Below are positions 62,756 to 64,000 of a DNA stretch of 64,000 nucleotides, in pieces. Source of the stretch: Hymenobacter rigui (GTDB lineage: Bacteria > Bacteroidota > Bacteroidia > Cytophagales > Hymenobacteraceae). Under the pieces are notes generated by a model, which had not been told where the DNA came from, ran no database searches, and worked only from the letters and a program-made list of their open reading frames with translations. Within the stretch, counting starts at the first letter, position 1. Every line of letters starts with the position of its first letter. The DNA lies in the NCBI RefSeq assembly GCF_003944715.1, contig NZ_RWIT01000001.1, positions 62,001 to 126,000 on the forward strand, written 5' to 3'. The position numbers were made by a program, and so were the translations under genes.

Positions 62756-64000
62756 ATGACCCTTCGTTATCTGACTGCTCTGGCAGCTGCCGCCATTACC
62801 ACCACCTCCGCCTTCGCTCAGAATACGGCCCTGACGGAGCGCATTGCCAAACTCTCGCAGCAGCAGGAAGTCAAAGTGGTGGCCTGGCGGCGCGACATCC
62901 ATGAGCACCCCGAGTTGGGCAACCAGGAAACCCGCACCGCCGCGCTGGTAGCCGAGCACCTGCGCAAGCTGGGTCTGGAAGTGCAAACCGGCGTGGCCCG
63001 CACCGGCGTGGTGGCGTTGCTGAAAGGCGGCAAGCCCGGCCCGGTAGTGGCCCTGCGCGCCGATATGGATGGTCTGCCCGTCACGGAAAGCAACAACCTG
63101 CCCTTCGCCTCCAAGACCCGGGCGCAGTACAACGGCCAGGAAGTGGGCGTGATGCACGCCTGCGGGCACGACACCCACGTGGCCATGCTGCTGGGCGCGG
63201 CCGAAGTGCTGGTGCAGATGCGCCAGGAGCTGGCCGGCACCGTGAAGTTCATTTTCCAGCCCGCCGAGGAAGGCTCCCTGCCGGGCCAGGAAGGCGGGGC
63301 CCGCCTCATGGTGAAGGAGGGCGTGCTGCAGAACCCGAAGGTGGACGCCATCTTCGGGCTGCACATTCAGGCCCAGACGGAAGTGGGCAAGCTCAGCTAC
63401 CGCCCCGGCGGCGAAATGGCTTCCTCGGATGTGTTCAACATCAAGGTGAAGGGTAAATCGGCGCACGGGGCGTACCCCTGGCTGGCGGTGGACCCCGTGG
63501 TAACCGCCGCCCAGATTATCATGGGGCTGCAAACCATTGTCAGCCGTCAGTCGCAGCTCACGGAGGACGCGGTGGTGCTGACGGTGGGCATGGTGCACGG
63601 CGGCGTGCGCAATAACATCATTCCGGAGCAAGTGGAGCTGACCGGTACCATCCGCTGCCTCAACAAGGAAATGCAGCAGAACGTGTGGGCCGCCGTGCGC
63701 CGCACCGCCACTAACATTGCCGAAAGCGCCGGGGCCACCGCCGAAGTGGACATCGTCAACTACGCCCCCATCACCTACAACGAACCGCGCCTGACCGCCC
63801 AGATGGTACCCAGCCTGAACCGGGCCGCCGGGGCCGCCAACGTGAGCGTGCAAAAAGCAGTGACCGGGGCCGAGGACTTTGCTTTCTACCAGGAAAAAGT
63901 GCCCGGGGTGTTTGTGTTTGTGGGCGGCATGCCCAAGGGCAAGGACCCCGCCGATACCGCCCCGCACCACACCGCCGGCTTCTTCGTGGATGAAAGCGGC
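62756..64000 (+). CDS. M20 family amidohydrolase, secreted (3' truncated)
   Basis: A 415-codon partial gene cut by the window end. The signal peptide is AAAAITTTSAFAQ. The M20 fold shows VALRADMDGLPVTE, the metal ligands in MHACGHDTHVAMLLGAA, FQPAEEGSLPGQEGG with the acidic ligand, FGLHIQ and GAEDFAFYQEKVPG, and the dimerisation domain SYRPGGEMASSDVFNIKVKG. It hydrolyses an N-acyl amino acid or hippurate-like amide in the periplasm. The ATG at 62756 starts the signal peptide. Confidence 0.93.
   Translation, partial: MTLRYLTALAAAAITTTSAFAQNTALTERIAKLSQQQEVKVVAWRRDIHEHPELGNQETRTAALVAEHLRKLGLEVQTGVARTGVVALLKGGKPGPVVALRADMDGLPVTESNNLPFASKTRAQYNGQEVGVMHACGHDTHVAMLLGAAEVLVQMRQELAGTVKFIFQPAEEGSLPGQEGGARLMVKEGVLQNPKVDAIFGLHIQAQTEVGKLSYRPGGEMASSDVFNIKVKGKSAHGAYPWLAVDPVVTAAQIIMGLQTIVSRQSQLTEDAVVLTVGMVHGGVRNNIIPEQVELTGTIRCLNKEMQQNVWAAVRRTATNIAESAGATAEVDIVNYAPITYNEPRLTAQMVPSLNRAAGAANVSVQKAVTGAEDFAFYQEKVPGVFVFVGGMPKGKDPADTAPHHTAGFFVDESG

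Noticed and set aside
62696..63970. 424-codon open frame on the minus strand
   Set aside because: It is antisense to the M20 amidohydrolase, whose signal peptide and metal ligands are clear.

Overview
The window looks like a chromosomal segment of a GC-rich member of the Bacteroidota, most likely Hymenobacter or a close relative (Cytophagales). The evidence is the family mix: TonB-domain proteins with a cysteine-motif head, a patatin fused to an outer-membrane barrel, LytS/LytTR two-component genes, a class I HMG-CoA reductase, PA14-OmpA and WG-repeat proteins, and many short secreted lipoproteins. Starts mostly lack a Shine-Dalgarno sequence, and the spacers carry long imperfect hairpins. 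The genus call is inference. I saw no rRNA, tRNA, CRISPR array, transposase or phage module.

Region 1 (1-13.6 kb) is a molybdenum cofactor (Moco) locus: an E1-rhodanese sulfur-transfer enzyme (cut by the window edge), a MOT1-type molybdate permease, moaA, moaD, moaE, a MobB-like/MobA fusion, moaC and moeA. Together they cover cyclic pyranopterin formation, MoaD charging, molybdopterin synthesis, Mo insertion and nucleotide attachment. No molybdoenzyme and no MoaB/Mog protein is visible. An S41-like peptidase, a DUF2490 protein, a SnoaL-like protein, an alpha/beta hydrolase, a DUF1294 protein and an RtcB-family ligase are interspersed.

Region 2 (13.6-22 kb) holds lipoproteins, a secreted GH13 amylase flanked by an intact DUF2007 gene and a decayed copy of its 3' end, an oxalate/formate-type MFS transporter with a 47-residue partner, a cell-wall amidase and a TonB-like protein. 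Region 3 (22-27.4 kb) is the methionine block: metH then metF, read leftwards behind a SAM-I riboswitch whose leader contains a plausible translational switch. Region 4 (27.6-38.3 kb) has a PA14-OmpA protein, then an SDR / gluconate-dehydrogenase-subunit-3-like / GMC oxidoreductase / GH1-like operon, a TlpA-like thioredoxin, an alpha/beta hydrolase and a type I pullulanase.

Region 5 (38.4-47.2 kb) carries two two-component systems, one next to the patatin-barrel gene and the other next to an S1/P1-nuclease-like gene. Region 6 (47.3-64 kb) is mixed housekeeping and metabolism: def-ruvX, a C-terminal processing protease, a transglutaminase-like protein, homogentisate dioxygenase, HMG-CoA reductase, TonB proteins (one split by an in-frame stop), a WG-repeat protein, a PhyH dioxygenase, an SDR, a PAP2_C lipid phosphatase and an M20 amidohydrolase cut by the window edge.

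The most unusual theme is the spacers. At least seven sequence families of long inverted repeats occupy them. Several begin exactly at a stop codon and end at the next start or stop codon, and two contribute codons to neighbouring reading frames.
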